Assembly: GCA_903882665.1 (NCBI GenBank)
Contig: CAIRXW010000023.1
Coordinates: forward strand, 124,001 to 188,000
Direction of reading: 5' to 3'
Length of the DNA: 64,000 nt
Source: an uncultured Chlorobiaceae bacterium
GTDB lineage: Bacteria > Bacteroidota > Chlorobiia > Chlorobiales > Chlorobiaceae
In this document: one piece after another, positions 9,462 through 18,727 of the stretch
Layout of the letters: the number at the start of each line of letters is the position of its first letter
How positions within the stretch are numbered: the first letter of the stretch is position 1
Made by a program: the position numbers and the translations under genes
The notes under the pieces: model-generated
Told to the model about the DNA's origin: nothing
Databases searched by the model: none
What the model saw: only the letters and a program-made list of their open reading frames with translations

Positions 9462-10288
9462 GACCTCTCTCCAGCTCTCTTCAGACTGGAAATCACCGAT
9501 TTCGGGTCATGAGAAAAATCCGGAGGAGGCACACCGGAGCCTTTTGAGAGAGCCTCACCATCAAGATCAACAGAAAAGCCTTTGTCGACGCACTCTGGAT
9601 CATCCCCGACGCCGGTCATACAGCGGCGGATATAGTCGTCGAAACTCTCCCTGTCCATAGTGTGGCCCTCCAGAATACATGGACTCTCCCCTTCAGCTTC
9701 GCCGGCAGCCTCACTTGAACGAGAGCCCTCCTCAACCATGAGCGTGATTTTGAGCATCACCTCATCCCGTGAAAGAGTACCAAGACCTGCTTTTTGCACA
9801 AGCCGCCCGAAAGAGGCTTCATCAATCTTTTCCATCATCTGCAGCAATTGCCCAAGCCCTCCGTACATCTCTGCATGAACCCTGATGGCCTCCTCAATCG
9901 ATACCGTAACCGGAGCTGCCGACTGAGTGCTGCCATGCAACCGTTCAGAGAGAGCAGATACGGGAGCTTTCCCTTTTGAACGCTTCAGGGTTTTTCGTCC
10001 GATAAACTCCTCATCAACACCATAATCCTTGAGCCGATCCTGCATGATACCGCCATTTTTCTCCCTTGCACGCCGCATCGAAACCGAGTCAATTTCCGTC
10101 CGCTCGCCCTGCAGAAGCCGCACAACAAACGCAATACCAGTCAAGGCGGCAGCAACAATAAAGCAGAGAAGAATCAGCTCGAGACGCAACCCGAAAAGCG
10201 CAACAACCAGCACTTCAACCGCAATAAGCCCGGCAAAAAGAACCAGCAGAAGTTTCAGAAAAACACGTTCAGTCATAGATTTGTGCAC
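9458..10288 (-). CDS. Conserved hypothetical membrane-anchored protein
   Basis: I do not recognise a family. The 276-residue protein begins with a short cytoplasmic stretch and two adjacent hydrophobic helices (LLLVLFAGLIAVEVLVVALFGL and LILLCFIVAAALTGIAFVV, about residues 13-60). A long charged cytoplasmic part follows, rich in Glu, Ser and Gly, with no cysteines or catalytic motif that I can identify. The tail reads SGVPPPDFSHDPKSVISSLKRAG. It is the first gene of a two-gene operon with the SpoU methylase, overlapping it by four bases. Coding status is supported by that overlap and the balanced composition. Confidence 0.7.
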   Translation of the reverse strand: MHKSMTERVFLKLLLVLFAGLIAVEVLVVALFGLRLELILLCFIVAAALTGIAFVVRLLQGERTEIDSVSMRRAREKNGGIMQDRLKDYGVDEEFIGRKTLKRSKGKAPVSALSERLHGSTQSAAPVTVSIEEAIRVHAEMYGGLGQLLQMMEKIDEASFGRLVQKAGLGTLSRDEVMLKITLMVEEGSRSSEAAGEAEGESPCILEGHTMDRESFDDYIRRCMTGVGDDPECVDKGFSVDLDGEALSKGSGVPPPDFSHDPKSVISSLKRAGERS

Positions 10289-10677
10289 TTTATTTACAAT
10301 TCCGGCTAATTTAACTCTTCTTGACGAGATATCCCGAAGCGCCTTCCGATTGCCGCAATTGCGTTGTATTTCTGCTTCATTTTTTTAATAGATATCACCG
10401 TCCGTAGTGACCTTATTTATTAATGGTATCGCGGCGGGAACATCGATGCCGATGTTGCTGTTATCTGTGGCAGATTACTGGCTACGTCCTCTGGTTCACA
10501 GCATGGTTTCACAATCAGGGATTTGGTAACCGTGAATCAGTACTCATTTATCCAGACACCTTTTGACATTGACGGGATTGTCGGCGGTTCAGATACGATC
10601 ATGAGTCTGTGTGTGTGATCCGAGAACATAATGCCCATCAGTTCAGCCTTCACAACTGGTGGGCAGCATCGTTGCAG
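10289..10677. other. Non-coding gap without recognised gene
   Basis: About 390 bases between the start of the membrane-protein gene and the peptidase remnant. Frames are short and interrupted on both strands. A minus-strand frame at 10537-10779 runs through the remnant and ends in a plausible-looking tail (FSDHTHRLMIVSEPP), but it has no clear start and no family. The stretch is probably decayed DNA. Confidence 0.5.
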
Positions 10678-10729
10678 ATGCAGGAAAAAAAGGTTGATGA
10701 TTGAACTGATTGCACCTGCGGGCGACAGA
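10678..10729 (+). pseudogene. Remnant duplicate of the U32 peptidase 5' end
   Basis: These bases repeat the first codons of the U32 peptidase at 11637. Both begin ATG-CAG-GAA-AAA-AAG-GTT and both continue with codons for ELIAPAGD. The copy here carries a five-base insertion after the sixth codon, which breaks the frame and creates an early stop, plus a few substitutions (GCACCT for GCGCCA). Similarity stops after the GGCGACA. The complete gene lies 960 bases to the right, beyond the outer-membrane protein gene. Confidence 0.75.
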
Positions 10730-10740
10730 GGGCTGGATAG

Positions 10741-10772
10741 CAAAAAAACGGCAGGAGCGAAAACCCCTGCCG
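10741..10772 (-). terminator. Rho-independent terminator of the outer-membrane protein gene
   Basis: On the minus strand, arms CGGCAGG (10772-10766) and CCTGCCG (10755-10749) enclose a ten-base loop and are followed by seven Ts. It lies 32 bases past the stop of the beta-barrel gene. Confidence 0.85.
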
Positions 10773-10803
10773 GAAACACTGGTGCTGAAAAGAGAGGCGA
10801 TCC

Positions 10804-11406
10804 TTAGAAGTTGTACCTGATACCAGCAAGAATGTTGCTGCCAGAAACACTGAAAGCCATAGTACCATCCTTACTCGTAACATCTGATGTTCTGAAATAG
10901 CGGTAACCAAGATCGACGACAACGTTCTCTGACGCCTTGAAGCCAAGACCGGCACCAACCTGCCATGCAAACACACTTTCATCAGGGTCCGTCACTCCCG
11001 CTGACTTTGATTTAACCGAAGCAAGACCAACACCCCCTGTCAGATATGGGGAGACACCGGAATCCTTTATGGAAAAATCATAATAGCCATTGGCCATGAA
11101 CAACAAAGCTGAAACATCAGCAGCGTCAGCTCCGGTAGCAGGTACCCCCAAATAATTATCCACGGAATACGTCTGGTAACTTACGGCTCCTTCAATACGA
11201 TACTCGTCAGACTTAAAACCAATAGCAACACCGAACGGAACCCCCGCCTTGTACTCAACAACATCAGTCACAGTGTGGCCACCCGCCGTTACATCAGACT
11301 TATTGAGCAGTCCCAAACCAGCCGAAACACCGATGTAAGGCGTAGCACATGCTGGAGTCGCCCAGAGACCAGCAAACAACATCGGTAACAATAAATGTTT
11401 TTTCAT
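10804..11406 (-). CDS. Outer-membrane beta-barrel protein (OmpA/Opa-like porin family)
   Basis: A 200-residue secreted protein. The first about 21 residues (MKKHLLLPMLFAGLWATPACA) form a signal peptide. The rest alternates short beta strands such as YIGVSAGLGLL, YRIEGAVSYQTYSV and FAWQVGAGLGF, and ends in a barrel-closing strand with terminal Phe (NILAGIRYNF), the usual BAM recognition end. It resembles small opacity-type or OmpW/OmpA-barrel proteins without a peptidoglycan domain. It is monocistronic, with its own terminator. It lies between the intact and broken copies of the U32 peptidase start, which suggests it was inserted there. Confidence 0.88.
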   Translation of the reverse strand: MKKHLLLPMLFAGLWATPACATPYIGVSAGLGLLNKSDVTAGGHTVTDVVEYKAGVPFGVAIGFKSDEYRIEGAVSYQTYSVDNYLGVPATGADAADVSALLFMANGYYDFSIKDSGVSPYLTGGVGLASVKSKSAGVTDPDESVFAWQVGAGLGFKASENVVVDLGYRYFRTSDVTSKDGTMAFSVSGSNILAGIRYNF

Positions 11407-11636
11407 TGTCTCATCTCATTTGTGATTTCAAAAAAACTACACACAACATTACAGTTACTTTAGAGTACTCATTCAGCATCAAATTTCAAAAAAAATTATC
11501 AAAATACTTCATCAGCGCATTTTTCTTTTGTCGCTCCCCCACCCCAAAAATCCAAATTCGTTACCGATTTCTCTCGCCTCTTGTGTACATTATTTGCCTG
11601 ATGAAGCACTGCGGATCTCTCACATAAAACTTGTAC

Positions 11637-12878
11637 ATGCAGGAAAAAAAGGTTGAACTGATTGCGCCAGCGGGCGACATGACCGGACTGGTCACCGCGC
11701 TGAAGGCTGGTGCGGATGCCGTCTACTTTGGAGCCGAAGGCTATAACATGCGTGCCGGAAGCAGCAATTTCACTCCGGCGGACTTTCCCGAACTGAAATC
11801 GCTTTGCACAACATACAAGGCAAAAGGGTATCTGGCGCTCAATACCATTGTCTATGACGGCGAACTGAAGAAGATGACGCAGACTGTGTCGGCAGCAAAA
11901 CAAGCGGGTATTGACGCCATCATCTGCTCCGATATGGCGGTCATTGAATCGTGCCGGAAGGCTGAAATTCCGTTTCATATTTCAACACAGACATCAGTCA
12001 GCAACTACCGTGCGGTCAGGTTCTATGCCGACCTTGGTGCAAAAATGATTGTGCTGGCACGGGAACTCACCCTTGAGCAGGTGCGCCATATTATCGGCAA
12101 CATAAAGCGTGACCGACTCGACCTGCGCATTGAGTGCTTTGTGCATGGGGCGATGTGCGTCGCGGTTTCGGGGCGCTGCTTCATGTCGCAGGAGCTCTTT
12201 GGCCGATCGGCAAACCGTGGGGAGTGCGTGCAGCCCTGCCGCCGCCACTATATCATTACCGATCCGGAGGAGAACGAGGAGCTTGAACTCGGTACCGATT
12301 ATGTGATGAGCCCCAAAGATCTCTGCGCCATTGAATTTCTTGATGTGCTTATCGATGCAGGGATCAGCGCCTTCAAGATTGAGGGAAGAAGCCGCAGCCC
12401 GGAATATGTGCAGACGGCCACAGGCGCCTACCGCACGGCGCTCGACTTCTGTACCGTTCACCGCAGCGACACAGAGTTCAGGAGTGAGTACAGCCAACTG
12501 ACCATCAAGCTCAAAAAGGAGCTGGCCCTGGTCTACAACCGGGGATTTTCGGAGGGGTTTTATTTCGGCAAACCCTTTGACGCATGGATCCGGGAGTACG
12601 GCTCACTGGCTGAAGAGAAAAAAAGTTATATCGGAGAGATAAAGAAATATTATCCAAAGGCCGGGGTGGCTGAATTCCTGATGTATGCCGGAAACCTCAA
12701 GAGCGGCAACAAGCTCTCCATCCTCGGGCCGAAAACAGGAGTTGTTACCTGCATTGCCGAAACCTTTTACACCAATGATCAGCCTGCTGCGGAAGCGACC
12801 AAAGGCGACAGCGTCACCGTCAAGTGCACAAAGGTGAGGAAAAACGACAAGGTTTATCTTCTGGAAAAACGGCGATAG
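11637..12878 (+). CDS. Peptidase U32 family protein
   Basis: A protein of about 413 residues of the U32 family. These proteins are annotated as collagenase-like proteases, but several members (TrhP/RlhA/UbiU type) act in tRNA, rRNA or ubiquinone hydroxylation. The N-terminus [26 protein letters not shown] and the family signature [19 protein letters not shown] (cysteines and glycine in register) are clear. The ATG at 11637 is preferred over an in-frame TTG two codons earlier, because the remnant copy at 10678 also begins at this ATG. The gene is monocistronic. A hairpin without a T-run follows at 12888-12912. Confidence 0.9.
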   Translation: MQEKKVELIAPAGDMTGLVTALKAGADAVYFGAEGYNMRAGSSNFTPADFPELKSLCTTYKAKGYLALNTIVYDGELKKMTQTVSAAKQAGIDAIICSDMAVIESCRKAEIPFHISTQTSVSNYRAVRFYADLGAKMIVLARELTLEQVRHIIGNIKRDRLDLRIECFVHGAMCVAVSGRCFMSQELFGRSANRGECVQPCRRHYIITDPEENEELELGTDYVMSPKDLCAIEFLDVLIDAGISAFKIEGRSRSPEYVQTATGAYRTALDFCTVHRSDTEFRSEYSQLTIKLKKELALVYNRGFSEGFYFGKPFDAWIREYGSLAEEKKSYIGEIKKYYPKAGVAEFLMYAGNLKSGNKLSILGPKTGVVTCIAETFYTNDQPAAEATKGDSVTVKCTKVRKNDKVYLLEKRR

Positions 12879-12982
12879 GCGGCAAACCTGGAAGAATCGT
12901 TTTTTCTTCCAGCAAGCTTTTGCGTACATTTGATAAAGATAGTACTGACCTATTCAGAACGTCTGCAGCCGGAGCCTGTATC

Positions 12983-14062
12983 ATGATTTACAAGGTAATT
13001 TCAAAAACAGAGTTCAGGAAGTTCATCAATGCAATTGTCAAGCACAACAATGCCTACGGGCCCCGGAAGGTCGATACTGGAAGCGGCGGCAAACCGATCT
13101 ACCAGTTCAAGCCGGTGAAATCGGCCGATGAAATCGATTTCGATTATACGGTTACCTACTCTTCAGCCAAGCATTTCTTTTTGCCTTTCCGCGATGAACT
13201 GTCGCGATTCAACTTCGAAGATGGAAACTGGGAACAGGAGGTGCGCTATGAAGCGCCGCCCACAATCCTGATAGGCCTCAGGCCATGCGATATCAGTGCA
13301 ATCAACATGCTCGATGAGGTTATGCTCCACAGCCCCTATCCATCTCCATACTACCTCGCCCGCAGGAAAAACACCTTCATTATCGGCATGGACCACCTTC
13401 CCCTGCCGGACTGCTTCTGCAAATCGATGAACCGGCATACGGTCAACCACGGATTCAATCTTTTCTGCTCGGATATCGGCGACAAATACTACCTTTCTAT
13501 CAACTCCTCCAAGGCCTATTCGTTCCTCAAGGAGTTCATGATCGAGGAACCCTCCTACGAGGACAACTGCCAACTGATCGAACGGCGCAAGACAATCAAA
13601 CACAGCTTCGAAACCAATATTGAGGTGACCGGCCTGCCCGTTTTCCTCGACATCGAGTTCGATTCACCGATATGGCAAAAATGGGGTGACAAGTGCCTGA
13701 GCTGCGGATCATGCGCGATGGTCTGCCCTACCTGTTACTGCTACAGCGTCGAAGAGCGTTTCGACGTCGACCTGAAAGGCTCTTCACGGCAGAACCACCT
13801 TTACTCGTGCAACCTCGTCGATTTCGCCCAGGTTGCCGGCGGCCATAATTTCAGGCCCAGAAACGGTGACCGGCTCAAATACCGCTACTACCACCACTAT
13901 CGCGGATTCGCTGCAAACGACAACCAGCAGATCTGCGTAGGGTGCAACCGTTGCGGCCGTGCGTGTCTGGCAGACATCAACCCGAAAGACGTCATCAACG
14001 ATCTCAGACTGGAGCGAGAATCATGCATGATATGCGTTTCACCCTCCCCGGACAGGACCTGA
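12983..14062 (+). CDS. [NiFe] sulfhydrogenase subunit beta, iron-sulfur protein (HydB/HyhB/AsrA family)
   Basis: A 359-residue electron-transfer subunit of a soluble group 3b [NiFe] hydrogenase. The C-terminal third carries two ferredoxin-type 4Fe-4S motifs: [17 protein letters not shown] (about residue 238) and [17 protein letters not shown] (about residue 320). The N-terminal part ([19 protein letters not shown]) matches the HydB/AsrA domain. I chose ATG 12983 because GGAG lies at 12971; the longer open frame from 12824 would run over the end of the U32 gene. It is the first of four overlapping or closely spaced genes (beta, gamma, delta, alpha) and overlaps the next by 40 bases. Confidence 0.93.
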   Translation: MIYKVISKTEFRKFINAIVKHNNAYGPRKVDTGSGGKPIYQFKPVKSADEIDFDYTVTYSSAKHFFLPFRDELSRFNFEDGNWEQEVRYEAPPTILIGLRPCDISAINMLDEVMLHSPYPSPYYLARRKNTFIIGMDHLPLPDCFCKSMNRHTVNHGFNLFCSDIGDKYYLSINSSKAYSFLKEFMIEEPSYEDNCQLIERRKTIKHSFETNIEVTGLPVFLDIEFDSPIWQKWGDKCLSCGSCAMVCPTCYCYSVEERFDVDLKGSSRQNHLYSCNLVDFAQVAGGHNFRPRNGDRLKYRYYHHYRGFAANDNQQICVGCNRCGRACLADINPKDVINDLRLERESCMICVSPSPDRT

Positions 14063-14940
14063 ACCGCGAACCGTTCGCGATGAAGTCCCCGGACTTCCAG
14101 AAAAAATGCGAAGTCATGATCACCGATCGGGGCTACAAGTGCCGGATCACCAACACCGTCCCCATCTCTTCGCAGGAGAAACTGTTCCTCCTGCGCATTG
14201 TCGACCCTGTGGAGCGCCAGCTCTTCAACTTCAGACCTGGCCAGTTCCTCATGCTCGAAGTGCCCGGATACGGGGAAGCCCCGCTCTCCATCTCGAGCGA
14301 CAACAGCAACCACGAATTTATCGAACTCTGCATCCGCAAGGCAGGTCACGTGACATCGGCCATGTTTGAAGCCAAACAGGGAGCGATAGTCTCCATCAGG
14401 GGACCTTTCGGCACCGCATTCCCGATGGAGGCGATGGAGGAGAGCAATATACTGCTGGTTGCCGGAGGACTCGGCATAGCCCCGATACGCGCCCCCCTCT
14501 ACTGGATCAGCAATCACAGGGACAAGTACAAAAACGTCTATCTTCTCTATGGAGCAAAGGAACCCTCCCAGCTTCTCTTCAGTTATCAGTTCGAAGAGTG
14601 GCAGAAGGTGAGCAACGTCCAACTGATGACCATCGTTGAAAAACCGGACGATTCCTGGAAAGGCAGGAGCGGAATGATCACGGCACTTTTCGATGAATTT
14701 TCCTTCGATTCGAAGAAAACGTTCGCCATCGTCTGCGGACCGCCCGTCATGTTCAAATTCGTCTGCAACTACCTCGACGGCAAAGGCATTCCGATGAACC
14801 GGATGTTTGTATCCCTCGAACGCAGGATGCACTGCGGCATGGGCAAGTGCTGCCGCTGCATGGTCGGATCGACCTTCACCTGCCTGGACGGTCCTGTTTT
14901 CGACTACTGGTCAGTCATGAACCTCAAGGAAGCGATTTAG
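14023..14940 (+). CDS. Sulfhydrogenase subunit gamma, FAD/NAD(P)-binding reductase
   Basis: A 305-residue flavoprotein of the ferredoxin-NADP reductase and PyrK-like group. It passes electrons between NAD(P)H and the iron-sulfur chain of the hydrogenase. An FAD-binding barrel ([24 protein letters not shown]) is followed by the nucleotide domain ([17 protein letters not shown]). A C-terminal 2Fe-2S motif follows ([23 protein letters not shown], four cysteines). The ATG at 14023 has GGAG eight bases before it and lies inside the 3' end of the beta-subunit gene, implying translational coupling. A later ATG at 14080 is possible. Confidence 0.92.
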   Translation: MHDMRFTLPGQDLNREPFAMKSPDFQKKCEVMITDRGYKCRITNTVPISSQEKLFLLRIVDPVERQLFNFRPGQFLMLEVPGYGEAPLSISSDNSNHEFIELCIRKAGHVTSAMFEAKQGAIVSIRGPFGTAFPMEAMEESNILLVAGGLGIAPIRAPLYWISNHRDKYKNVYLLYGAKEPSQLLFSYQFEEWQKVSNVQLMTIVEKPDDSWKGRSGMITALFDEFSFDSKKTFAIVCGPPVMFKFVCNYLDGKGIPMNRMFVSLERRMHCGMGKCCRCMVGSTFTCLDGPVFDYWSVMNLKEAI

Positions 14941-14950
14941 GGAGAATCAC

Positions 14951-15715
14951 ATGAACCATCTCGGTTTCAAAATCGGCAAAATGAAGATCGGCTCGTTCGA
15001 CTTCACCTGCTGTGAAGGATGCCAGTTGCAACTGGCCAACAAGGAATCGACCCTGCCTGCCTTCCTCGGGCTGCTCGACATCCGCAACTTCCGTGAAATA
15101 TCTTCGGAACGGCATGACGACTACGACATTGCCCTCGTCGAGGGGAGCATCACACGAAGCGACGAAATCGAGCGGCTCAAGGCGATCCGCGCACAGGCCA
15201 GCGTGCTTGTCGCTTTCGGCTCCTGCGCCTGCTTCGGCGGCGTAAACAGCCTCAAGAACAAAATCCCGGCGGAGGAGGCTATCAAAGGGGTTTATGGCGA
15301 CAAAAAGATTGAAACGATGCCCTCAACGAAAATCAGCGATATCGTTTCCGTAGACTTCATGGTCCCCGGTTGTCCGGTCTCCAAGGAAGAAGTGGAGCGA
15401 ATCGTAGTCGGTGTTGTGACGCGTTCCCTGAACAACCTGCCGAAATACCCGGTCTGCGTTGACTGCAAACAGCGGCTCAATACCTGCCTGTTCGATCTCG
15501 GTGAAGTGTGCCTCGGGCCGGTCACCAGGGCGGGCTGCGATGCTGTCTGCCCATCAGGCAAAACCCCCTGCCTCGGCTGCCGCGGGCCAGCCGACGACAT
15601 CAACTTCCCCTCCTTTCTCCAGCTCGTCAAAGAGAAGGGGCTCAGTCAGGACGAGATGCGGGAAAAACTGACATTCTATAACGGATTTGCAGATTACCTC
15701 GACCATGAAAGTTGA
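14951..15715 (+). CDS. Sulfhydrogenase subunit delta, [NiFe] hydrogenase small subunit
   Basis: A 254-residue small subunit that carries the iron-sulfur clusters next to the Ni-Fe site. The proximal-cluster motif CCEGCQLQL (Cys20, 21, 24) is present. Conserved cysteines follow in [11 protein letters not shown] and [10 protein letters not shown], and a C-terminal cysteine-rich stretch ([24 protein letters not shown]) binds further clusters. It has no twin-arginine signal, consistent with a cytoplasmic group 3 enzyme. GGGAG precedes the ATG, which lies 10 bases after the gamma-subunit stop. Its last four codons overlap the large-subunit start. Confidence 0.93.
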   Translation: MNHLGFKIGKMKIGSFDFTCCEGCQLQLANKESTLPAFLGLLDIRNFREISSERHDDYDIALVEGSITRSDEIERLKAIRAQASVLVAFGSCACFGGVNSLKNKIPAEEAIKGVYGDKKIETMPSTKISDIVSVDFMVPGCPVSKEEVERIVVGVVTRSLNNLPKYPVCVDCKQRLNTCLFDLGEVCLGPVTRAGCDAVCPSGKTPCLGCRGPADDINFPSFLQLVKEKGLSQDEMREKLTFYNGFADYLDHES

Positions 15716-16979
15716 TTTCAACATCGATATCCACCACCTCCCGAGGGTGGAGGGGCACGGCAACATTCACATCTCGGTGAAAGAGGGAAAGCTCGCGGAT
15801 GCGACATGGGAGGTGATCGAAACCCCGAGATTCTTCGAAATGATGCTCAGGGGTGTCAGCGCTGAACGGGCCTCCTTCCTCACTTCCCGCATCTGCGGAA
15901 TCTGTTCAATCAGCCATTCGCTGGCCAGCATCAGGGCTCTCGAACGCGCCATGGAAATCGAACCACCAAAGGCGGCAGAAGCGATCCGGCTCCTGGCCAT
16001 GCACGGAGAAACTCTCCAGAGCCATGCACTGCACCTCTTCTTCCTTGCTGCGCCTGACTTTCTCGACATGCCGAGCGCGATTCCGATCCTGCATTCCCAC
16101 CCCGAAATCGTGAAAGCAGGGCTTTCGCTCAAGGAGCTTGGTAACGAGATGAGCATCGCCACCACCGGTCGGGCTACCCATCCGGTCAGCCTCGTGCTGG
16201 GTGGCGTGAGCAAGGCTCCCTCGAAACAGCGCCTGAAAGAGCTCAAGGAGATGATCATGAAACGCCGGCCAGCCCTCGACAAGGCCACCGACTTTTTCAG
16301 GACGCTCACGATTCCGGAGTTCGTGCGGGAAACCGAGTTCATTTCACTTCGCAACGGCAAAGACTATCCGTTCATCGGCGGCGACCTGGTATCCACCGAT
16401 GGAGTCGTCCGCGATGAGAACGACTACCTGCAAATGACCAACGAATACCTCGTCGACTTCTCGTCATCGAAGTTCACCCGCTTAAGCCGCCAGTCCTCTG
16501 CAGCGGGCGCACTTGCCCGGTTCAACAACAATTCCAGGCTGCTCGGGCATCGTGCTCACGAGGTCGCCGCCTCCTTCGGCCTCGAACCGGTCTGCCACAA
16601 CCCGTTCATGAACAACATCGCCCAGCTCGTTGAGTGCCACCACATCTTCGAAAATGCCGAAACGCTCATCGACCTCCTGCTCGACGACGACCTGCTGGAG
16701 ATCAGGACGTCATACAAACCAAAGGCCGGCGCGGCAACCGGTGCTGTCGAAGCTCCGAGAGGCATCCTTTACCACCACATGGAAACAGACGATGTCGGCA
16801 AGGTGGTCAAAGCTGACTGCATCATCCCGACAACCCAGAACAACGCCAATATCCATTACGACCTGCATGCGCTTGCCGCCGAAGCCGTGAAGGAAGGGAA
16901 AACCGACCGTGAGACTGAAAAGCTCTGTGTCATGCTGGTAAGGTCATACGACCCCTGCATTTCATGTTCGGTGCATTAG
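15705..16979 (+). CDS. Sulfhydrogenase subunit alpha, [NiFe] hydrogenase large subunit
   Basis: A 424-residue catalytic subunit that binds the Ni-Fe(CN)2CO site. The N-terminal motif [10 protein letters not shown] supplies Cys64 and Cys67. The C-terminal motif DPCISCSVH supplies Cys418 and Cys421. The protein stops exactly at this His424, whereas most large subunits carry a short tail beyond it that a maturation protease removes. The ATG at 15705 overlaps the delta gene by 11 bases and gives the family start ([14 protein letters not shown]). Together the four genes encode an NAD(P)-linked cytoplasmic hydrogenase or sulfur reductase. A decayed second copy of the 3' end lies at 20022-20327. Confidence 0.95.
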   Translation: MKVDFNIDIHHLPRVEGHGNIHISVKEGKLADATWEVIETPRFFEMMLRGVSAERASFLTSRICGICSISHSLASIRALERAMEIEPPKAAEAIRLLAMHGETLQSHALHLFFLAAPDFLDMPSAIPILHSHPEIVKAGLSLKELGNEMSIATTGRATHPVSLVLGGVSKAPSKQRLKELKEMIMKRRPALDKATDFFRTLTIPEFVRETEFISLRNGKDYPFIGGDLVSTDGVVRDENDYLQMTNEYLVDFSSSKFTRLSRQSSAAGALARFNNNSRLLGHRAHEVAASFGLEPVCHNPFMNNIAQLVECHHIFENAETLIDLLLDDDLLEIRTSYKPKAGAATGAVEAPRGILYHHMETDDVGKVVKADCIIPTTQNNANIHYDLHALAAEAVKEGKTDRETEKLCVMLVRSYDPCISCSVH

Positions 16980-16999
16980 GGGGGAGAGCGGTTGATCCG

Positions 17000-17039
17000 G
17001 ATCTGACTAATCCGACCGATCGGACGGATCAATCAGATC
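17000..17039. repeat. 40-base near-perfect palindrome between convergent genes
   Basis: The interval reads almost identically on both strands: arms begin GATCTGA and end TCAGATC, centred on CGATCG, with only a few mismatched pairs. It lies 20 bases past the hydrogenase stop and includes the stop codon of the convergent four-helix gene. It has no T-run but could still act as a bidirectional terminator or a mobile palindromic unit. Confidence 0.7.
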
Positions 17040-17803
17040 TTCACAACCCCTCGGCACTCAGGGTAGCCGCTGCAGCCCCAAAACTGTTTACCCTCGTTTA
17101 TTCCGGCCTTGGCTGTCCGCAACACCATGGGCTTGACGCATTGCGGACACGAGGGAATGGAATCAGCAGGTTCAAGTGAACCGGAATGCTCCACCTGCTG
17201 CCGTTTTCGCTCGACCAGACGGGCTGCAGCAAGTTGCTCACTATAGCCCCCGCCCTCAACAAACGCTTTTTCCAGCGCGGCAATCTGCCGGTCGAGCAGG
17301 TAGTTCGCCTGATGGATAAGGCAAATAATCGCATTGGAGCGAATAGCAGCAGCATCATGCTCCAGCCACGGCGCATAGAGCTCCCAACGTTCCTGATCGG
17401 TGAGATCAGTCAGAGCCGCCTGATCTGCATGTTCTCTCCTGAACCGTTTCGGCACTTCGCGAACAGCATTCCCTTCCTGGCTTGAAGGCGGCCATTGCGT
17501 CAGATGCCGATGTCGAAGATAGTCCTCATAATCAAGCAGAAGCTCCTCAAGGCTGGCTCGTGCAACATTGATCAGCCGCAGTTCAGTCTGGGAGGAAGTT
17601 GCCGCAGCACGGCTTCCTTCAGCAATATTCTGCCGTCCTGAACGGGCCGCCTGAATCATCTGGTCAAGCGTCCGCGATCTCGAATCAATGAATTTCTCGC
17701 AAAACCAGTAAGTGGCGTCATATATCAGGGTGGCAGTCTGAAAACTGGCGCTCTTACGATAGCCGCCGCTCGGTCGCAGCTTTTTCTGAGGGTTCTCTGG
17801 CAA
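17033..17803 (-). CDS. Four-helix-bundle protein fused to a topoisomerase-type C4 zinc finger
   Basis: A 256-residue protein. The first half shows the four-helix-bundle (S23-IVP-like) signature: a basic N-terminus, then YDATYWFCEKFI, DQMIQAARSGRQNIAEGSRA and LRLINVARASLEELLLDYEDYL. A helical middle containing NAIICLIHQANYLLDRQIAALE follows. The C-terminus is a C4 zinc finger of the topoisomerase I type (CPQCVKPMVLR ... FWGCSGYPECRG, four cysteines). Four-helix-bundle proteins are widespread accessory genes of unknown function, and the finger suggests nucleic-acid binding. It is convergent with the hydrogenase operon and opens the accessory island. Confidence 0.8.
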   Translation of the reverse strand: MPENPQKKLRPSGGYRKSASFQTATLIYDATYWFCEKFIDSRSRTLDQMIQAARSGRQNIAEGSRAAATSSQTELRLINVARASLEELLLDYEDYLRHRHLTQWPPSSQEGNAVREVPKRFRREHADQAALTDLTDQERWELYAPWLEHDAAAIRSNAIICLIHQANYLLDRQIAALEKAFVEGGGYSEQLAAARLVERKRQQVEHSGSLEPADSIPSCPQCVKPMVLRTAKAGINEGKQFWGCSGYPECRGVVKI

Positions 17804-18004
17804 TGAAGTAATAGAAAAAAGTACAAGAGTCCATGTCTTGTGTAGTGATATTTTATCAGTAAAATATCAAAAAAACAAGTTCAGACCTCTTTCTGAAAAT
17901 CCTCTTACCTGTTGCCCCCTTTCATTTTGTCGGCTATTTTTATACTCCATGATAAAATCAGCCGAAAAACACTGTAACCGATACCAGTTTCCACCATCCT
18001 CCTG

Positions 18005-18148
18005 TCAGAATCTGAAGCGCTGCAGCATCCTGCCGGTCAGTTCAGCAAACTCTTTTCTTTGATCAGGATCTCCGGCAAAAGAGGAGTAACATGCAAACCG
18101 GAGGTTCTCGAAATACTCGCCGCGCCATCCGCCTTGCTCCTTGCATGC
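18005..18148 (-). pseudogene. C-terminal gene fragment (unknown family)
   Basis: A minus-strand frame of about 47 codons has no start of its own. Two in-frame stops lie just upstream, and it reads GGWRGEYFENLRFACYSSF and continues through DPDQRKEFAELTGRMLQRFRF to a stop at 18007-18005. The composition is protein-like and the ending looks like a genuine C-terminus, but I cannot name the family. It sits in a gap of about 480 bases between the four-helix gene and the antitoxin and is probably the stump of a gene lost during island turnover. Confidence 0.45.
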
Positions 18149-18157
18149 TCATCACAC

Positions 18158-18178
18158 TTTTTAGAGGTTCTCTAAAAA
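18158..18178. promoter_or_regulatory. Inverted repeat, candidate operator of the TacA/TacT pair
   Basis: Perfect nine-base arms TTTTTAGAG and CTCTAAAAA are separated by three bases, about 105 bases before the antitoxin ATG. DUF1778-type antitoxins repress their own promoters by binding such dyads. No T-run follows on the plus strand, which argues against a terminator. The role is inferred. Confidence 0.4.
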
Positions 18179-18282
18179 ACTATACTATTTATCTGCACCT
18201 CCTGAATATTTCATCAGAACGATTGGCTTATGTATTGCGATTCGTATATCCCGGTAAATTGCCGTACGAAACAAGAGTCATC

Positions 18283-18711
18283 ATGAAAACGAACGAAAAT
18301 GAACAAGGCAAAACTGCCACTCGAAAATCATCCGAGACCAGAACAAGGCAGTCAAAGAGCATGACTGGTGCCGCAAAAATAAACAAGAGTGTCGGCACTC
18401 TCAAATCTGCTGCCCGGAAAGATGCAAAGCAAAGCAGTGACAGCATAGCCCGTCTTGAAGCGAGAATCTCCAGGACAACCCATACCCGGATAAAACTTGC
18501 CGCAGACATTCAGGGGAGAACAGTAACCGATTTTGTCGTTCATGCAGCACTCGATGCTGCCACAAAGGCAATCGAAGAAAATTTTGTCGTTCAGTTATCA
18601 ATGGAGGGACAAGAGGCTTTTGCCGAAGCCCTGCTGAATCCACCGGAGCCAAATGACGCTCTTCGACGAGCCTTCGAAAGGCATTCGGCACTTACAGGCA
18701 GGAACGACTGA
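18283..18711 (+). CDS. DUF1778 (TacA-type) antitoxin with long basic N-terminus
   Basis: A 142-residue protein whose C-terminal about 90 residues match DUF1778 ribbon-helix-helix antitoxins: SIARLEARISRTTHTRIKLAADIQGRTVTDFVV is the DNA-binding part, and NPPEPNDALRRAFERHSAL is the toxin-neutralising tail. Typical members are about 90 residues. The extra about 50 residues are rich in Lys, Thr and Ser (KTATRKSSETRTRQSK). Translation could instead begin at ATG 18361, which would remove 26 residues. The acetyltransferase toxin starts 16 bases downstream of its stop. The pair blocks translation when unbalanced, by acetylating aminoacyl-tRNA. Confidence 0.82.
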   Translation: MKTNENEQGKTATRKSSETRTRQSKSMTGAAKINKSVGTLKSAARKDAKQSSDSIARLEARISRTTHTRIKLAADIQGRTVTDFVVHAALDAATKAIEENFVVQLSMEGQEAFAEALLNPPEPNDALRRAFERHSALTGRND

Positions 18712-18727
18712 CCGGCCATCAGCGACT

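Noticed and set aside
10537-10779. Minus-strand 80-codon frame in the gap beside the outer-membrane gene
   Set aside because: It crosses the peptidase remnant and the terminator hairpin, which makes a functional gene unlikely.
15705-16979. Truncation of the hydrogenase large subunit by the island insertion
   Set aside because: The remnant copy ends at the same residue, so the missing tail is older than the junction.
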